Numbered from the stretch's first letter, positions 19,160 through 29,584 are shown. The stretch is 58,203 nucleotides of DNA from Perkinsus olseni (GCA_013115135.1 JABANP010000325.1:1-58203), one strand, 5' to 3'. Notes: a model not told the origin generated them from the sequence alone. Numbers and translations are program-made.

Positions 19160-19700
19160 AAGTCCATGAGGAGATAGTATCTCAGTATCTCGGTCCGGGA
19201 TTCTCGGAGATACTGCCGGACGATTCGGTCTCGAGAGCCCGTTATCGACCGACTTATGCTCCGGAGCGGTTCCCTCAAGTCCATTCGGCTGCTGCCCGGC
19301 AGCCACCTAGCTAACTCGTGTGTGGCCGAGTACGAAGAGCAAATACACGTCTCGGGTGCGGCCGTTACTGCCTGTTGAGAAGTTGGACCTCCCCAACCAA
19401 ACACACGTTTACGAGGTGAGGGTACCAGAGCCGGAAGTGTCCGCCAAGAATCTGACCGGAGCTGGGAGTGCTCGATATGCTCGGTCATTGTATAACAGGC
19501 TCGGCCAGAACTTGCAGGAGTCATATTGGGAGCTAGTGCAGGGGTATGTTGAGGAAGGCTTTTGGCAGCCAATCACTCAGGTTGAGGCGGCGAAACTGAA
19601 GTTCCCATTGGCGCAAGTATTCCTCCTCCCGCCTGGGGCGAGGAAAGAGCGTCTTGTCGTCGACCTTCGGGGAGTAAATTCCTCACTTCCAAAGTGTTCC
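19160..19700 (+). pseudogene. Retrotransposon reverse transcriptase, N-terminal part, degraded
   Basis: The frame around 19320-19700 contains YVEEGFWQPI, then AQVFLLPPGARKERLVVDLR followed by GVNSSLP. The lysine/arginine and the (V/L)VVDLRxVN element are the classic opening motif of retrotransposon RT fingers (blocks 1-2). The catalytic YxDD box is missing, because the frame is lost after about 19690. Upstream, 19140-19310 is open in a different frame and has one stop near 19312. The element is therefore truncated at its 3' end and frameshifted. I cannot decide between Ty3/gypsy, BEL/Pao and DIRS types, and no LTR is visible. Confidence 0.65.
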
Positions 19701-20327
19701 TCGGACCAACTCCGACTTTGGCTCCCTCTAGTCTGTCTACGAACCGAGAGTCCCGAAGCACTTACTACGGGAGTCTCCGTACTTACTACGTAGTCTTACT
19801 CGGGAAGGCTTCCCGATATCGCATTATATATCATTCACATCACCATTGGTTAGCCACCAATGGTGACTCATCAATGACTGGTCGACAATGGCAACTTCTT
19901 AACGAAGGTCCTTCTGGAGGCTGAGATACTACACGAGGCGTCGTCAAAAGACAATGTCTACGAGCGCTCCTGCTCCAGGAACCGAGAGGAGCTCAAACCT
20001 TGAACCTTAAGGGGTACACCCCTACTTCCCTGCTAAGGAAGAATGATCTGTCGCTGTGCGACGGAGCGACAAATTCGCTTTTTCCGAAAATGAAACGAAT
20101 TTCATTGAAATTTCACTATGAAATTCGAATTTCGGAAATCATTTCGAGATTTCATGGAAATCGACAACCCTGATCCAATCTGAAGCGGGGATCTTCACGA
20201 AGTAGACGACTCTCAGAATATTGCTGTGCGCTTATCCGCTGTCTTTGCTCATGCGTCAGCTCGAGGCGCCCTTTCGGAGAAGGATGAGGAAACGCGAGAG
20301 TCTCTGCATCTTGGTCGCGTTACGCGA

Positions 20328-20400
20328 CTCGCCGCGAGTCACTCGCGTATAAGCGAGATGGGTTCCCTATCCTCTGTAGGGGCTAGTAGCCCCGGGCTAC
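20328..20400. repeat. Two palindromic triplets
   Basis: 20328-20347 ACTCGC/GCGAGT/ACTCGC and 20381-20400 GGGCTA/TAGCCC/GGGCTA, both perfect with 1-base spacers. Confidence 0.88.
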
Positions 20401-21003
20401 GGTGGCCACAGTCATGTTGGAACTATCTCCTGCAATCTTACGAATGTTGCTCTCGGGTGGATTCTCTCAGGAATCAACACGGTGGGTACTGGAACCACCG
20501 AACCTGTAGTGACTGCATCTTCCGTTTGCGAGTCACTTCTGTCCTCGCTGCGTGGGTCCGAAAAGCCTTCCATCGCTACTGAGGGGTCGTTTTATGGTTG
20601 ACCTGCAACCCCTGAACCACGCAATAACTTATGGTTAAACCCACCACTAGTGTACTACTAGTACACTACTAGTACTAGTACAGTACTAGCCTAGTACTAC
20701 TAGGCTAGTACTACAAGCGTTAGTCAGTGACGTGAGAAGCGGTTTCAGTCCGTGAAGCTACTCGAGACACCCACAGACTGTCCCGATAAATATGTAAGTT
20801 GCCTTTTTTTACCCTTCTCTGCCGTCCGTGGGCCACAAGATTTCCTTCACCCAGGATTCAATACCAGGTTCCCAGATCCTTCTAGCAGGCTTCACTTCAC
20901 AACTTGCACCCACGTGAAATGCGAGAAACGAGTCACATTTCTGCTAGCTCGTTTCATGTCACGATGAGGACACTGTCCCCAGAACGGTCTCCTTGCCTCT
21001 AAG

Positions 21004-21274
21004 TGGGCATTGCCCACTGGGCAAGGCAAGTCTTATCTTCTTCGCTCTACAGCCTACATCTAAGGCTCGTGTTAGTGATATTCCAGAGTAGCAGCTCCTT
21101 GTTCGACAAAATTGGACCGTCCAACTTGGACGGCAATGATATATACTTTGTGCTTCCTGAGCCTTCCGATTCTTCGAGGGCTACAATGTAGCCGTCAATT
21201 TGACGGCGTCAAACTTCTTGATCCTCTGCCCTAAGTAACTTAGGCTAAGTCCAATGTAGCCGCTACTCAGTAGC
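21004..21274. repeat. Cluster of five palindromic triplets in 270 bp
   Basis: 21004 TGGGCA, 21112 TTGGAC, 21193 CGTCAA, 21231 CTAAGT (all perfect), and 21255-21274 TGTAGC/GCTACT/AGTAGC (one mismatch). Each starts at the position given and spans 20 bp. Confidence 0.9.
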
Positions 21275-21468
21275 GGCCCTCATGAGAAGGCCCATCACGA
21301 ACGCTACCACTCCAAAGAGGAGTCACGAGGTTCATATACCATTGTCAAAAACAGAAAGTCCTAGCCAAGAAGGCAAGACAAGAGTCAAACGGAGGAGAGC
21401 TAAGGGACACTGAAACTAGCTTTGTGCTACTGCGCAAGATCCCCTGCGTAATAGTATATGATCTTGAT

Positions 21469-21587
21469 AGTGCAGTGCACTAAGTGCACGCCTCTCTGCA
21501 GTGGCACAGCCGAGCAGTGCCTCTTTCTTTCCTTCATAAGCAGGCTGTCCACAGCAGCCCATAACACGAAGAAGTTCTTCGGAAGAA
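21469..21587. repeat. Two palindromic triplets
   Basis: 21469-21488 AGTGCA/TGCACT/AGTGCA and 21568-21587 GAAGAA/TTCTTC/GAAGAA, both perfect. Confidence 0.88.
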
Positions 21588-21843
21588 CTTTTCCAGCTCG
21601 CTGTTCCCCGAGTGAGAACGGCATAGCTCAACTTCAGGCTCAAAGTAATAGCTTAAGACGCCCGACCTATGTCTCGGTTACCAGAGGCCCCCCGTGGGTA
21701 TGCAGATAGATTTCCACGGCAGAAATTTCATTGAAATTTTCGAAGTGTATTTCGTAAATTTCAAAAAAATATGAAATTTGCGAATGCTCGCTGTTCGAGC
21801 CTTATTTCGCCAGACTTGCGATGTTCTTCGCAACGTTCTTAAG

Positions 21844-22119
21844 TGACCACTGGACACTGTCCAGCATGATTCGCTGATGCGTCGACGTTTGAATCCTTTA
21901 AACGTCGAAGCTTTCGACCTGTCAAATTGAAAGCACCCCAAACATAGAAGTGAAAGATGTGCTGAGCACGCGCCCAGATGGTCGATTTGATCGCACCTAA
22001 ATTAGGTGACCTAGTAGACTTTAACTATTACTTATTGACTATTACTAATAGTCTACCAGTGATGCTTGGAGACTGACGTACTGATGCAACAAGTGCGATG
22101 TGACAATGTCACAGTGACA
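21844..22119. repeat. Three palindromic triplets
   Basis: 21844-21863 TGACCA/TGGACA/TGTCCA (one mismatch), 21995-22014 ACCTAA/TTAGGT/ACCTAG (one mismatch), 22100-22119 GTGACA/TGTCAC/GTGACA (perfect). Confidence 0.85.
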
Positions 22120-22366
22120 TTGTCGGAGCACTTAGTTTGGTTGCTTTCACGGCGATCATGAGTATCCGAAACAGACACGGTTTCAGTGAAGATATGTCGA
22201 CGGGATCGCCATTGTCACTCACAGCAAATATCTGTCGCTTATGTCATGTGAATGACGCAAGAGTATCAATAGTTCGAGCCTCGAACCATCAATACTCATT
22301 GATGGTGATCAATAAAAAAGCCCATTAATGACTGCGAAATCTCAGAGCATTATGCTCTAGAATGAG

Positions 22367-22386
22367 TCCCAGTCTGGGACTCCCAG
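22367..22386. repeat. Palindromic triplet
   Basis: TCCCAG, t, CTGGGA, c, TCCCAG; perfect. Confidence 0.88.
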
Positions 22387-22651
22387 ATCCACCTTATATG
22401 ACAGCAACACAGAGCTGGGCGGGTTGATTTGACCATATATGCTGAGGTCGGTGGGATAATTCTTCTCAAAAGGATCTCGCCGCTGTACTCATTCTGCAGC
22501 ACAGAAAAAAGGCGAGGCAGAACTGTAATGCCGTTATGCAGTAGTACGCTCGAGACACATTGGAAGTTACGAAGAGCGACCATACAACACTGTTGAATCG
22601 ACAGAGCAGCGACCGTGATTCCCGTTGTGACTGCCTCTTCATCAAACCTCT

Positions 22652-22810
22652 TCAAGTAGAGTAGAGAACACGACCACCGTTTCCGCCGTTGCCGCCATTG
22701 CCACCATTATTGTTGCCGCCACTACCGCCGTTACCACCGTCGCCGCCACTGTTGCCGACAGTGGCAACAGTCATGATGAGGAGGACCGTCACGACAAAGA
22801 GGGACTTCAT
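22652..22810 (-). CDS. Small secreted Gly/Asn-rich protein
   Basis: A 52-codon ORF from the ATG at 22810-22808 to the TGA at 22654-22652. The first 19 residues (MKSLFVVTVLLIMTVATVG) form a strong signal peptide that resembles the start of the Cys-rich proteins (MKPLFVVTILF). The mature part is almost entirely Gly, Asn and Ser in short NGG/SGG repeats and ends RVLYST. Low-complexity Gly/Asn secreted peptides can be structural or adhesive wall components; that is an inference only. It is a single short exon with no family match that I can name. The shared signal peptide suggests the export leader was reused by exon or promoter duplication. Confidence 0.55.
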   Translation of the reverse strand: MKSLFVVTVLLIMTVATVGNSGGDGGNGGSGGNNNGGNGGNGGNGGRVLYST

Positions 22811-22994
22811 GTTTATACGATAAAGTTGGAAGACTGCGACCAGGATTGAGACTAAGTTTCAGAGACATTCGTAGGAAGTTCCAGTAGCGTGCGGACTGTT
22901 TATAGAACTTCCCATAAATACGCTAAGTCCAGAATAGGTCACCTCAATTCCCGCATTGCTCCGCTCATCTTCGGTGAGAAACCGCTCCTTATGC

Positions 22995-23115
22995 TCCTTG
23001 GGGTGTACCTTAAAGGAAGGAATTCCTTAAGATCCTTAAAATTGAAAAGTTATAAGGAGTTGCCTGTTAAGGAAGGATCGTTAAGGACTCCTTCCTTTAA
23101 GGTACGCCTTAAGGA
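22995..23115. repeat. Complex inverted repeat of CCTTAA/TTAAGG words
   Basis: The region opens with GTACCTTAAAGGAAGGAA and closes with its near reverse complement (TTCCTTCCTTTAAGGTAC, about 23088-23106). Several smaller inverted CCTTAA words lie between, so the whole 110 bp can fold. Confidence 0.75.
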
Positions 23116-23475
23116 AGGACTCCTAAGTTATAGGGCAAATGATATTAAGCCGCTGTTCAGTAGTCTGTTGAAGGAATCTTCAGAACACCTCTCTGAGGAG
23201 CTGCCGCGTCCCTACAATTGGTATAATCACCGTCTCACCAGTGGCGAATGTTACTCAGAATAGATCGACATTCTTCTTCAGATCCAAGGAGGGACCGGAC
23301 TTCTTGAAATCGTCAAGAAATTTGTCTAAGTCTCCTTGATGTGCGGGATCCACATTATAATGCACATAGGGTCCGTCCTGTCGGTTGAACTTGAAAGCCC
23401 CATAGCTGATGGATCCGCACCCAACATGCATCAGCACGTGGCCATCAGAGTATATGTCGTAGACCATTCTGAAGT

Positions 23476-23495
23476 AGGGAGGCTCCCTAAGGGAG
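23476..23495. repeat. Palindromic triplet inside family Y coding sequence
   Basis: AGGGAG, g, CTCCCT, a, AGGGAG; perfect. It lies 12 bp upstream (on the minus strand) of an MVYDIYSDG coding segment. Confidence 0.92.
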
Positions 23496-23537
23496 CAGCA
23501 GCGTTAGTGTAGACGTACAAGCCTGGGATCAAATACA

Positions 23538-23557
23538 ACCCGAGTCGGGTTACCCGA
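23538..23557. repeat. Palindromic triplet inside family Y coding sequence
   Basis: ACCCGA, g, TCGGGT, t, ACCCGA; perfect. It creates the in-frame stop after the LLTRVG segment. Confidence 0.92.
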
Positions 23558-24112
23558 CCCTGGTGAGCAAGGTCCCTCTCTCTCTGAATTTAACTAAGAA
23601 AGAATCAGCGGTGTTGTAGAATAGGTAGAATAGATCTCCATTTCGGAAGTTGACCCCTGGGAAGAGGCGGTTGATATTACGGTACCACCAGGTGACACCT
23701 TCGTATGTGTTTCTGAAGTCAACAACGTAGAGATGGCTCACGAAGCTACCCTGCAGGCGATACAGACCATCAGCGAAAGACGGCTCGCCATCGACTGTGA
23801 AGCTGATAGCGACACTCTGCTCTTCGAACACGCTGTAGGACATGTTGAAGTCCTTGGAGTAGTAGGCGAATCGTCCGACATCTTGAGACGTCACGAGCAC
23901 TAGTAGTTGAGCAGCCATCAACCAGAATTGTGCTAAGCTCATCATTAAGTGTCCCTTAATGGGGAGGTGTGGCCGGGAAGATATTAAAATCTGCGAGGGG
24001 GAAAAGAGCACATTTTTGTCTCAAAAGGGTATCGTACGGAGACAAGCTGCTTCCTCGAGCTGAGGAAAGATGATGGAGTGTCTATAAGTATGCTGCAACT
24101 TGCAGCACACTA

Positions 24113-24217
24113 TCAAATATAGCAGCTATAGCTTAGCTATATGTTAAATGCGTAAGATGTCACGCTGTCTCCGAACGCTTGCAGCCTGCAAGCTAAGCTA
24201 TAGCTGCTATATTTGAT
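24113..24217. repeat. 25-bp inverted repeat around a 50-bp loop
   Basis: ATCAAATATAGCAGCTATAG at about 24113 continues to GCTTAGC and is mirrored by GCTAAGC and CTATAGCTGCTATATTTGAT ending near 24218. A stem of about 27 bp is predicted. Confidence 0.8.
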
Positions 24218-25596
24218 GTCGTCGCTAACCTAGCACGCCGCACTTGACGCAGAAATTTCACGCCGAGTCGGCTGCGGATCTTTCGCAGCCACGAAACGCA
24301 TTTCCTCAGGCTGCTTAGGCGCACCGGACATCACCGGGTAGGCTGACTAGCGAAACCTAGCCGGTGATGTCCACAGTAGATAATCTTCGAAGTTTGCGCA
24401 CAATAAGCTGTACGGCCAAGATCGCTTCAATGGAGTCCACTGCCAGGAAAGCTCTAGCAACCCATACTGCCAGTGGCAGTCTGCCACCATGGCAGTGCCA
24501 TGCTGTAATCGTTGTGATCATCACAGTGTGATGATGGCGGATGCGAGCTCCTAAGACTGTACGCCTAGTATCCCTGTTCAGGCTGGACGCCTAGGAATCA
24601 CAAACGACTTAGTGCCAGTAATTTCCTGAACTCGATCTAACCTATGTGGATGGTTCTCTTTACCTCCTCTGGGTAAATCGACTGGAAGCAGCCGTCATCG
24701 GCTCTCCCCGAGTTGTTTCGCGTCCGGTTGATTCGAGACGGTATCTGGCCCCTATTACTTACGGATTGCATTGATACTGCCGTTCAAAGTCTCTTTACTC
24801 GATCTGGTGAGGCGATATGCTGTATCACCGTATGAATTGCACGATAACACCTCTCGTTCTACTACATTCTCTTATAAGGCTGAAGGAGATGACGTGCGAT
24901 GAATAAAATGTCACCGATGAGCGGTGCGAAGCGTCGTCGTGGAGCTCCCCACTGACAGTCAACTTCCTCGTGCGTATGTAATGCTGTCCCACTGGGAGAC
25001 GCTCCAGTGACGGCGTCACCTAGCATGCTGCTAACACGGCGCTATGCGCGTGCGTAGGCCAAGACTACTAGCTTCCTTGCTTCCGTATGGGGTTTAACCG
25101 GCTTCCCCCCGTAAAGCCACTTACGAAATGTGCTTCTCGGAAGTTATGTCCTCGTCATTGGCACTCGGCTACCGTCTGGCGCCAGTATATCTCTCCTGTT
25201 CGCTATCCTGGTCTTTCATTGAAGATGTTCCTTGCAGTGGATAGTTAACTTTCTCTATGCAGTACATAGTCGGCAACGTTTAGCGTTGGGCGGTCTCCCT
25301 CACTCACTCGCTGAACTCGAAAGACTATGGCATTAAGTTCGCGCTAGAGAGGACCTGCTCTGCTCCTATGGACACTAGAGTACACTGCAGGGCATTCAGA
25401 GCCATTGCTTGCCTTCCGCATTGGCCATCGTCGCCTTAGCTAGGCTAAGCCGAAAATAGCAGAAAATGACAAACTTAGCTATTTTCGGCTTTGGTGCTCC
25501 TTGTTCTCCGGGTTTGCAAGACAAATTTGCAAAGTGCGAATCGCAATCCATCGTCTATTCTCTCTGTCGTTTCCTTTGAAAAGTGGTTGGCTTATC
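24218..25596. other. No supported gene; two palindromic triplets and an IR
   Basis: Triplets at 24467-24486 (CTGCCA/TGGCAG/CTGCCA) and 24513-24532 (TGTGAT/ATCACA/TGTGAT) are perfect. An inverted repeat AGCCGAAAATAGC/GCTATTTTCGGCT at about 25449-25490 lies about 100 bp before the family X gene. ORFs here are short and unconvincing. Confidence 0.65.
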
Positions 25597-26370
25597 ATGG
25601 CTTCAAGATCCAGGCTCCACTCTGGGGACCTTCACTCACACAGGCCTCTCCAACGTGTCCTTTTGTCGGTTCTAGCCGTACAGGTCGTTATTGCGCTCCC
25701 TGATCGGTCTTTGTCTGTTGTCGCTGATTATCCGAAGGGTTGCCATGATGGTCCCGGCTCGGAAGGTGCTGTTGTTGACGTGTTATCCGAGGGCTCCTAT
25801 CTGTATTTCATGAGAGGTCAGGACTCCGCAGGACGTCCGCGAGAGAGCGCTGGTATTGACATTAAAACCAACGTGGAGAGACTCGTCGGTAATATGAGTT
25901 TGCAACTTAATGTATTTGGTGACACAGTCCACTACATCGAAACGCCGAACATCAGCGTGGAGACAAGTGGTTGGGCGCACTTGGCTTTCGATCATGACGA
26001 TGTGGATTTGTGGTGGGCCCTTAGCCCAAGTGACACTCACCTCAGCCCAAGTGATGAAGGGTATCTCAAACTCTCTTTGCCATTTTTCTTCATTGGTACG
26101 TTTCCCGAAGATCAGCGTGCATTTACTGGCTACAAAAATATCTCGGGAGTTGCCGTTAGCAACGGGATGCACCTCTACGCGGATCTAAATCAAACGGAGG
26201 AAAGTGACGTGCCCTTTAACGTCAAGTTCAAAGTGAGCATAGAGAAGGTTGAACGTGGTTGGCGTTACCATATTGGTTACGGTGCGAGAGGTTCCTACAA
26301 GCAGGCCCCTGGGGTGGACCATACCTATTTTCATACCGTTGATGTCGCTAAAGGCACGATATATGGCTGA
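25597..26370 (+). CDS. Secreted protein family X, member 1
   Basis: A 257-residue protein. The ATG at 25597 opens a polar n-region and a hydrophobic core (VLLSVLAVQVVIAL), a likely signal peptide. The mature part starts with the family motif ADYPKGCHDGPG, followed by a SEGSYLYFMRG segment, NISVETSG, NISGVAVSNG, and a C-terminal GWRYHIGYGARGSY and VAKGTIYG. There are four N-x-S/T sequons. Members 2 (42719) and 3 (36586, minus) share these blocks in the same order. Here the second conserved cysteine (SPGSC in the others) is Tyr, leaving a single mature cysteine. It is single-exon. The family is unknown to me; export is inferred from the signal peptide and sequons. Confidence 0.8.
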   Translation: MASRSRLHSGDLHSHRPLQRVLLSVLAVQVVIALPDRSLSVVADYPKGCHDGPGSEGAVVDVLSEGSYLYFMRGQDSAGRPRESAGIDIKTNVERLVGNMSLQLNVFGDTVHYIETPNISVETSGWAHLAFDHDDVDLWWALSPSDTHLSPSDEGYLKLSLPFFFIGTFPEDQRAFTGYKNISGVAVSNGMHLYADLNQTEESDVPFNVKFKVSIEKVERGWRYHIGYGARGSYKQAPGVDHTYFHTVDVAKGTIYG

Positions 26371-27631
26371 GTTCTGGAGCAGCTGAGGTTCTAAGCTTCG
26401 CTGAGAGGACGTCGGACGATTGTATGCTTCAAAAGATGAAGATGGGCATTGCTCACGATGCGTTTTCAGTGCTTTGACGGGTGGCCAATAGTGGCCCGCC
26501 ACTGTGAGCTGTGCGTCACCACTTTACTTTATCACATTTGGCTGCTTATTGCGCTCGCGTGCAGCTGGAGGCACGCTATTTTGCTCGGGCCGAGCCATGG
26601 CCATCCTTTTTTCGCATATCAAATATATGAGCTGCAGAAGCCCCCTACTGGGAGGCTCCGTAGTCATCAGCTCCTCGTTACCCCCAACACGCATTGTCAT
26701 CTTGTGAGAGCCGCGTTCAAGAGGTTGGGCTCAACGGAGATTTACTGGGAAGAGTTCTTTCGGAAAACTATAGCAAGTGTCCAGGAACGAAGGCGACGCA
26801 CAGCTCGCCATTGCAGTGATAGTATCGCACGCTATTCTATGACTATTAGTGGCGTTTGTGGGATAGTCGTCGGTTATTGGGCCTCTTAGCGCGGAACACC
26901 CATCTCAGCACAATCGTGACGATTGAATCGTCATGCGGTTGGCACAGCCAACCTCACAGAACAGACTTTACGATCCCGAGGTACGATGATTTAAAATGTC
27001 TTCGTTGGGCTTTAGAGTCCGAAATTCGGATGGAGCTCAGTGGAAGAACGTCGAGTCTTGTTATCCAGTTTTCGGCGCTCAAGCAAATTTTTGTTCGCCA
27101 AGGAATCGCGACTACACGGCGGGGCAAACTAGAAGGAAACTCGGCATCAGCATGGCAAACCAACCCTCTAAACTTCTATAGATGGTTATCAACGAACGCT
27201 TCCTATTTCACAACAACTTCGCAATGAAAGCTAGATGAAATCAGCTTTCAGTTCCTGAACTGGAGCAGCTGGTAGTCACTCATTCCCACACACTTGGTTT
27301 GAAAGGCTCAAGGTACTCTGCTGCACTTTTAGTGCAGCACTAACCATCAGTGACTATCGGAGCCTGAAGCCTGAGCCTATCGCTCTCACCTGTTCCAAAC
27401 CGTCATAAGGGTGACGACGCAATACTTCAATAGTGTCACTATTAGCGTAGAGGTGTGATCTCTATCGAATGCCGTAATTCAAGACTCAGGCTTAACTGCA
27501 ACAGTCGAGTCACCTCACGCAAAAACATCAACATCATCAGACATCTTGCTAGAATGAAAAATTTGGGTACCTCTCGTCAGATATGAACTCTCGAGAACCA
27601 ACTTCTCCAGTTGAATGGCTTCATAAAAGTG
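26371..27631. other. No supported gene
   Basis: ORFs at 26449-26889 and 26856-27227 have mixed composition and no motif. Triplets occur at 26912-26931 (AATCGT/ACGATT/AATCGT, perfect) and 27323-27342 (GCACTT/TAGTGC/GCACTA, one mismatch). Confidence 0.5.
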
Positions 27632-28545
27632 TTACTGCGTCACTTTTGAAGGCATAAGCTGCGTGACGTGGTCCCTGATCCTCACGGGATACCATTTCTC
27701 GAGCGTAGCAGCTGCGATGGCCTCCTCGGACGCGTCACGGTACTTGCCGCAAAGTCTCGGGAACGGGCCGAAGTGTTTCCTGATGGTTTCGATCGCGACT
27801 GAGCAGGCGTCCTTGAATTCGCTAATCAATTGGTCATGAGCCTCCGTTTGACCCTCCATCTTGCCCTCCCAGAGAATTGCTCTCTCGCGTGTAAATTTCA
27901 CCTTCGCAGCAGCAGCGTAAACTTTATTCCTTGCGTCGCGAAGGGGCGACTGGTTAAGCTCTCTGAGTGGGTCCAATCCAGTATTGTTAGGAGGAAAACG
28001 GTCTTCAAAAGTACACCAGTCCTCCTCAGAAGTTGGGTATGTGATATTCGCGTAACTCTGGACGGCGGATCTTCCCGAGTAACTGTGAAGTAAAGAGCAC
28101 TGATAGGATGATGACCTGAGTGCAGGTGTTGCCCACCACTTACACAGCTCGGAAGGCGGGCCAACGTTCAGTCGCGGGACAATTGATGTCGTCTGTTTGA
28201 ACGACGTCATACTTGATATAGATGTCCAGTGATGCGTACGATGATGTAAGATGCTTCTCATTGCTGAAATGACAATGAGTGGCGTTCCTCATCGAGTTGA
28301 AGCGAGAACGCCCAACTTGCTTGGGATAGCCCTGAAAGGAGAAGGCCGAATGTAACAGGAGAAGAGGTAACCAACGCGCCTTTGAAGCTCAAGATGTGAA
28401 ATACGGTCGCAAGGCTCGTTCTGCTATCAGTGGATAGCAAACATCCGCAGGGCCTTACAGCAGCAGGGTCGTCAGGCGCAATCGACTTGACTGCATCACA
28501 GAAGGGTGAGCTCATAAGCAAGGCAACAGCAGCCGCCGAAGCTCC
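27632..28545 (-). CDS. Probable two-exon gene, unrecognised, N-terminal hydrophobic segment
   Basis: The 3' part (27632 to about 28250) encodes a well-composed, charged C-terminal region (SEEDWCTFEDRFPPNNTG, then ARNKVYAAAAKVKFTRERA, KYRDASEEAIAAATLEKWY). A good acceptor (TTTCAG on the minus strand, about 28264) lies just before it. Upstream, an open frame starting around 28550 (MAPNQFIVGASAAAVALLMS) gives a hydrophobic leader, with possible donors near 28398. I could not make the phases fit with certainty, so the exon border is unresolved. The product may be an exported or membrane-anchored helical protein. No domain recognised. Confidence 0.4.
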
Positions 28546-28705
28546 GACGATGAACTGGTTCGGTGCCATTACAGCTTTGACACTGCGTAGAGAGAACATT
28601 GATCCCTTCGATCCTTGCAGCAACGCGGCAGTAACTGCTGTCGCTCCAGCAGGATCGCGGCACGACGGAGAAGCATTCATGATTGTTTCTGTCAGTGAGG
28701 AATAG

Positions 28706-29218
28706 TACTGCTAGTACTCACGGCTATTGCCGTGACTGAGCCAGAGTGACTCCCAAAGGGTCTCCCAAGCCGATCCTGAGCAGCATATTCCTACATATGC
28801 GGCATCGGCCTGACCGATTCGGTCCGATGCCATGTACGCCGGTCCCGATGCACGGGATACCCTACCATATCGCGATACCATCGAGATACCCCGTGAGTCG
28901 CACGCGGTTGATCATAGTGATATTGAGGAAGTCATAGGGCCACGAGGAAAACAACCACCGCACGAGGGACCAAGGAACCGTCCGCCCATAATTGGTGAGA
29001 CACGAGGCGAGCGACTAGGCCTCCAAATTCTGTGTCACGGAGTCTCCACGAGTCGTCACGTGTCACTATACCATATTACACGAACTGAGCTGCAGCTGTA
29101 CCATTTAACACTGTGCGAGTTGCAGCTGTATCATGTGTCAGAGAATGAAAATCGGTTGTACCGACTAATCTTGTACCATTGTAGCTGCGCATCAGTTGAG
29201 ACCTGTACCAGTTGACAC
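28706..29218. other. Low-complexity, degenerate repeat tract
   Basis: 28760-28900 is rich in CGATAC/CGATGC words. 29040-29215 contains three or four degenerate repeats of GAGTTGCAGCTGTACCAT-like sequence. ORFs through it are not convincing. Confidence 0.45.
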
Positions 29219-29238
29219 CGTACGTCGTACGGCGTACG
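29219..29238. repeat. Palindromic triplet built from a self-complementary word
   Basis: CGTACG, t, CGTACG, g, CGTACG. Because CGTACG is its own reverse complement, the triplet appears as three direct copies with the same 1-base spacers; 41919-41938 is a second case. Confidence 0.85.
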
Positions 29239-29501
29239 ATATAACACTCAGCCCAGCTTGAGGGCTCAAAGCGAACGACCAACGGCGGCTAGACCCACAT
29301 TCAGAAGCTTCAGTGCTGTCTCTCGCGACTCGGTCTTCTCTCAACTGCCGCCACGGATCCATCTGCCTCTGTGATGCCCACCGCGGCCTGGGCCAACTAC
29401 CAGCGAATCCAACTACTCAACTCTGGACCAACTCATCCCGAAATTTCCAGGAACGGATATGCACAAATCTTGTTCAAAAAACGCACGCTAGTAACGTTCC
29501 C

Positions 29502-29584
29502 AGGAATCATTCCTGAGGAATGTTCACAAGACGCTAAGCACGTTCCTGAAGTTCAGGAACGTGCTTAGCGTTCAGGACCTGAAC
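29502..29584. repeat. Palindromic triplet followed by a 19-bp 1-base-spaced palindrome
   Basis: 29502-29521 is AGGAAT/ATTCCT/AGGAAT. 29532-29550 pairs exactly with 29552-29570 with spacer base 29551. A further GTTCAGG/CCTGAAC pair, also 1-base spaced, overlaps its right end (29570-29584). The whole patch is a nest of palindromes. Confidence 0.88.

Larger units (their letters stand above)
19701..22651. other. Gene-poor region dense in palindromic triplets
   Basis: No supported coding sequence. It contains at least twelve 6-1-6-1-6 triplets, a CTAG-rich palindromic patch at 20640-20715, a 10-bp stem with a 5-base loop at 19839-19863, and AAATTTC-rich patches at 20090-20165 and 21720-21780. Confidence 0.6.
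23255..23945 (-). pseudogene. Secreted protein family Y, split by two palindromic insertions
   Basis: The tandem ATGs at 23945-23940 start a signal peptide (MMSLAQFWLMAAQLLVLVTS). The frame runs to a stop near 23550 and resumes in another frame at about 23490, ending at 23255. Segments of both parts (FPGVNFRNGDL; YSDGHVLMHVGCGS) align with the intact paralogue at 52319-53107 (LPDANLERGDL; SSDGRVEINVGCRG). The break coincides with two perfect triplets, 23538-23557 and 23476-23495. Removing 14 bp at each gives one uninterrupted frame of about 220 codons that follows the paralogue through the gap. Either the gene is recently inactivated or the insertions are bypassed. The family itself is unrecognised. 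Confidence 0.7.

Noticed and set aside
22230..22310. Additional palindromes (ATCAAT/ATTGAT, TTCGAG/CTCGAA words) as triplets
   Set aside because: Spacers are not one base and a third word is missing, so they do not fit the 6-1-6-1-6 rule; they may be decayed examples.
24335..24375. Interrupted inverted repeat GGACATCACCGG/CCGGTGATGTCC as a long one-base palindrome
   Set aside because: The loop is about 20 bases, so it belongs to ordinary inverted repeats.
28258..28680. Separate complete gene on minus distinct from 27632-28261
   Set aside because: The C-terminal half is poor and a good splice acceptor follows; more likely the first exon plus intron of one gene.
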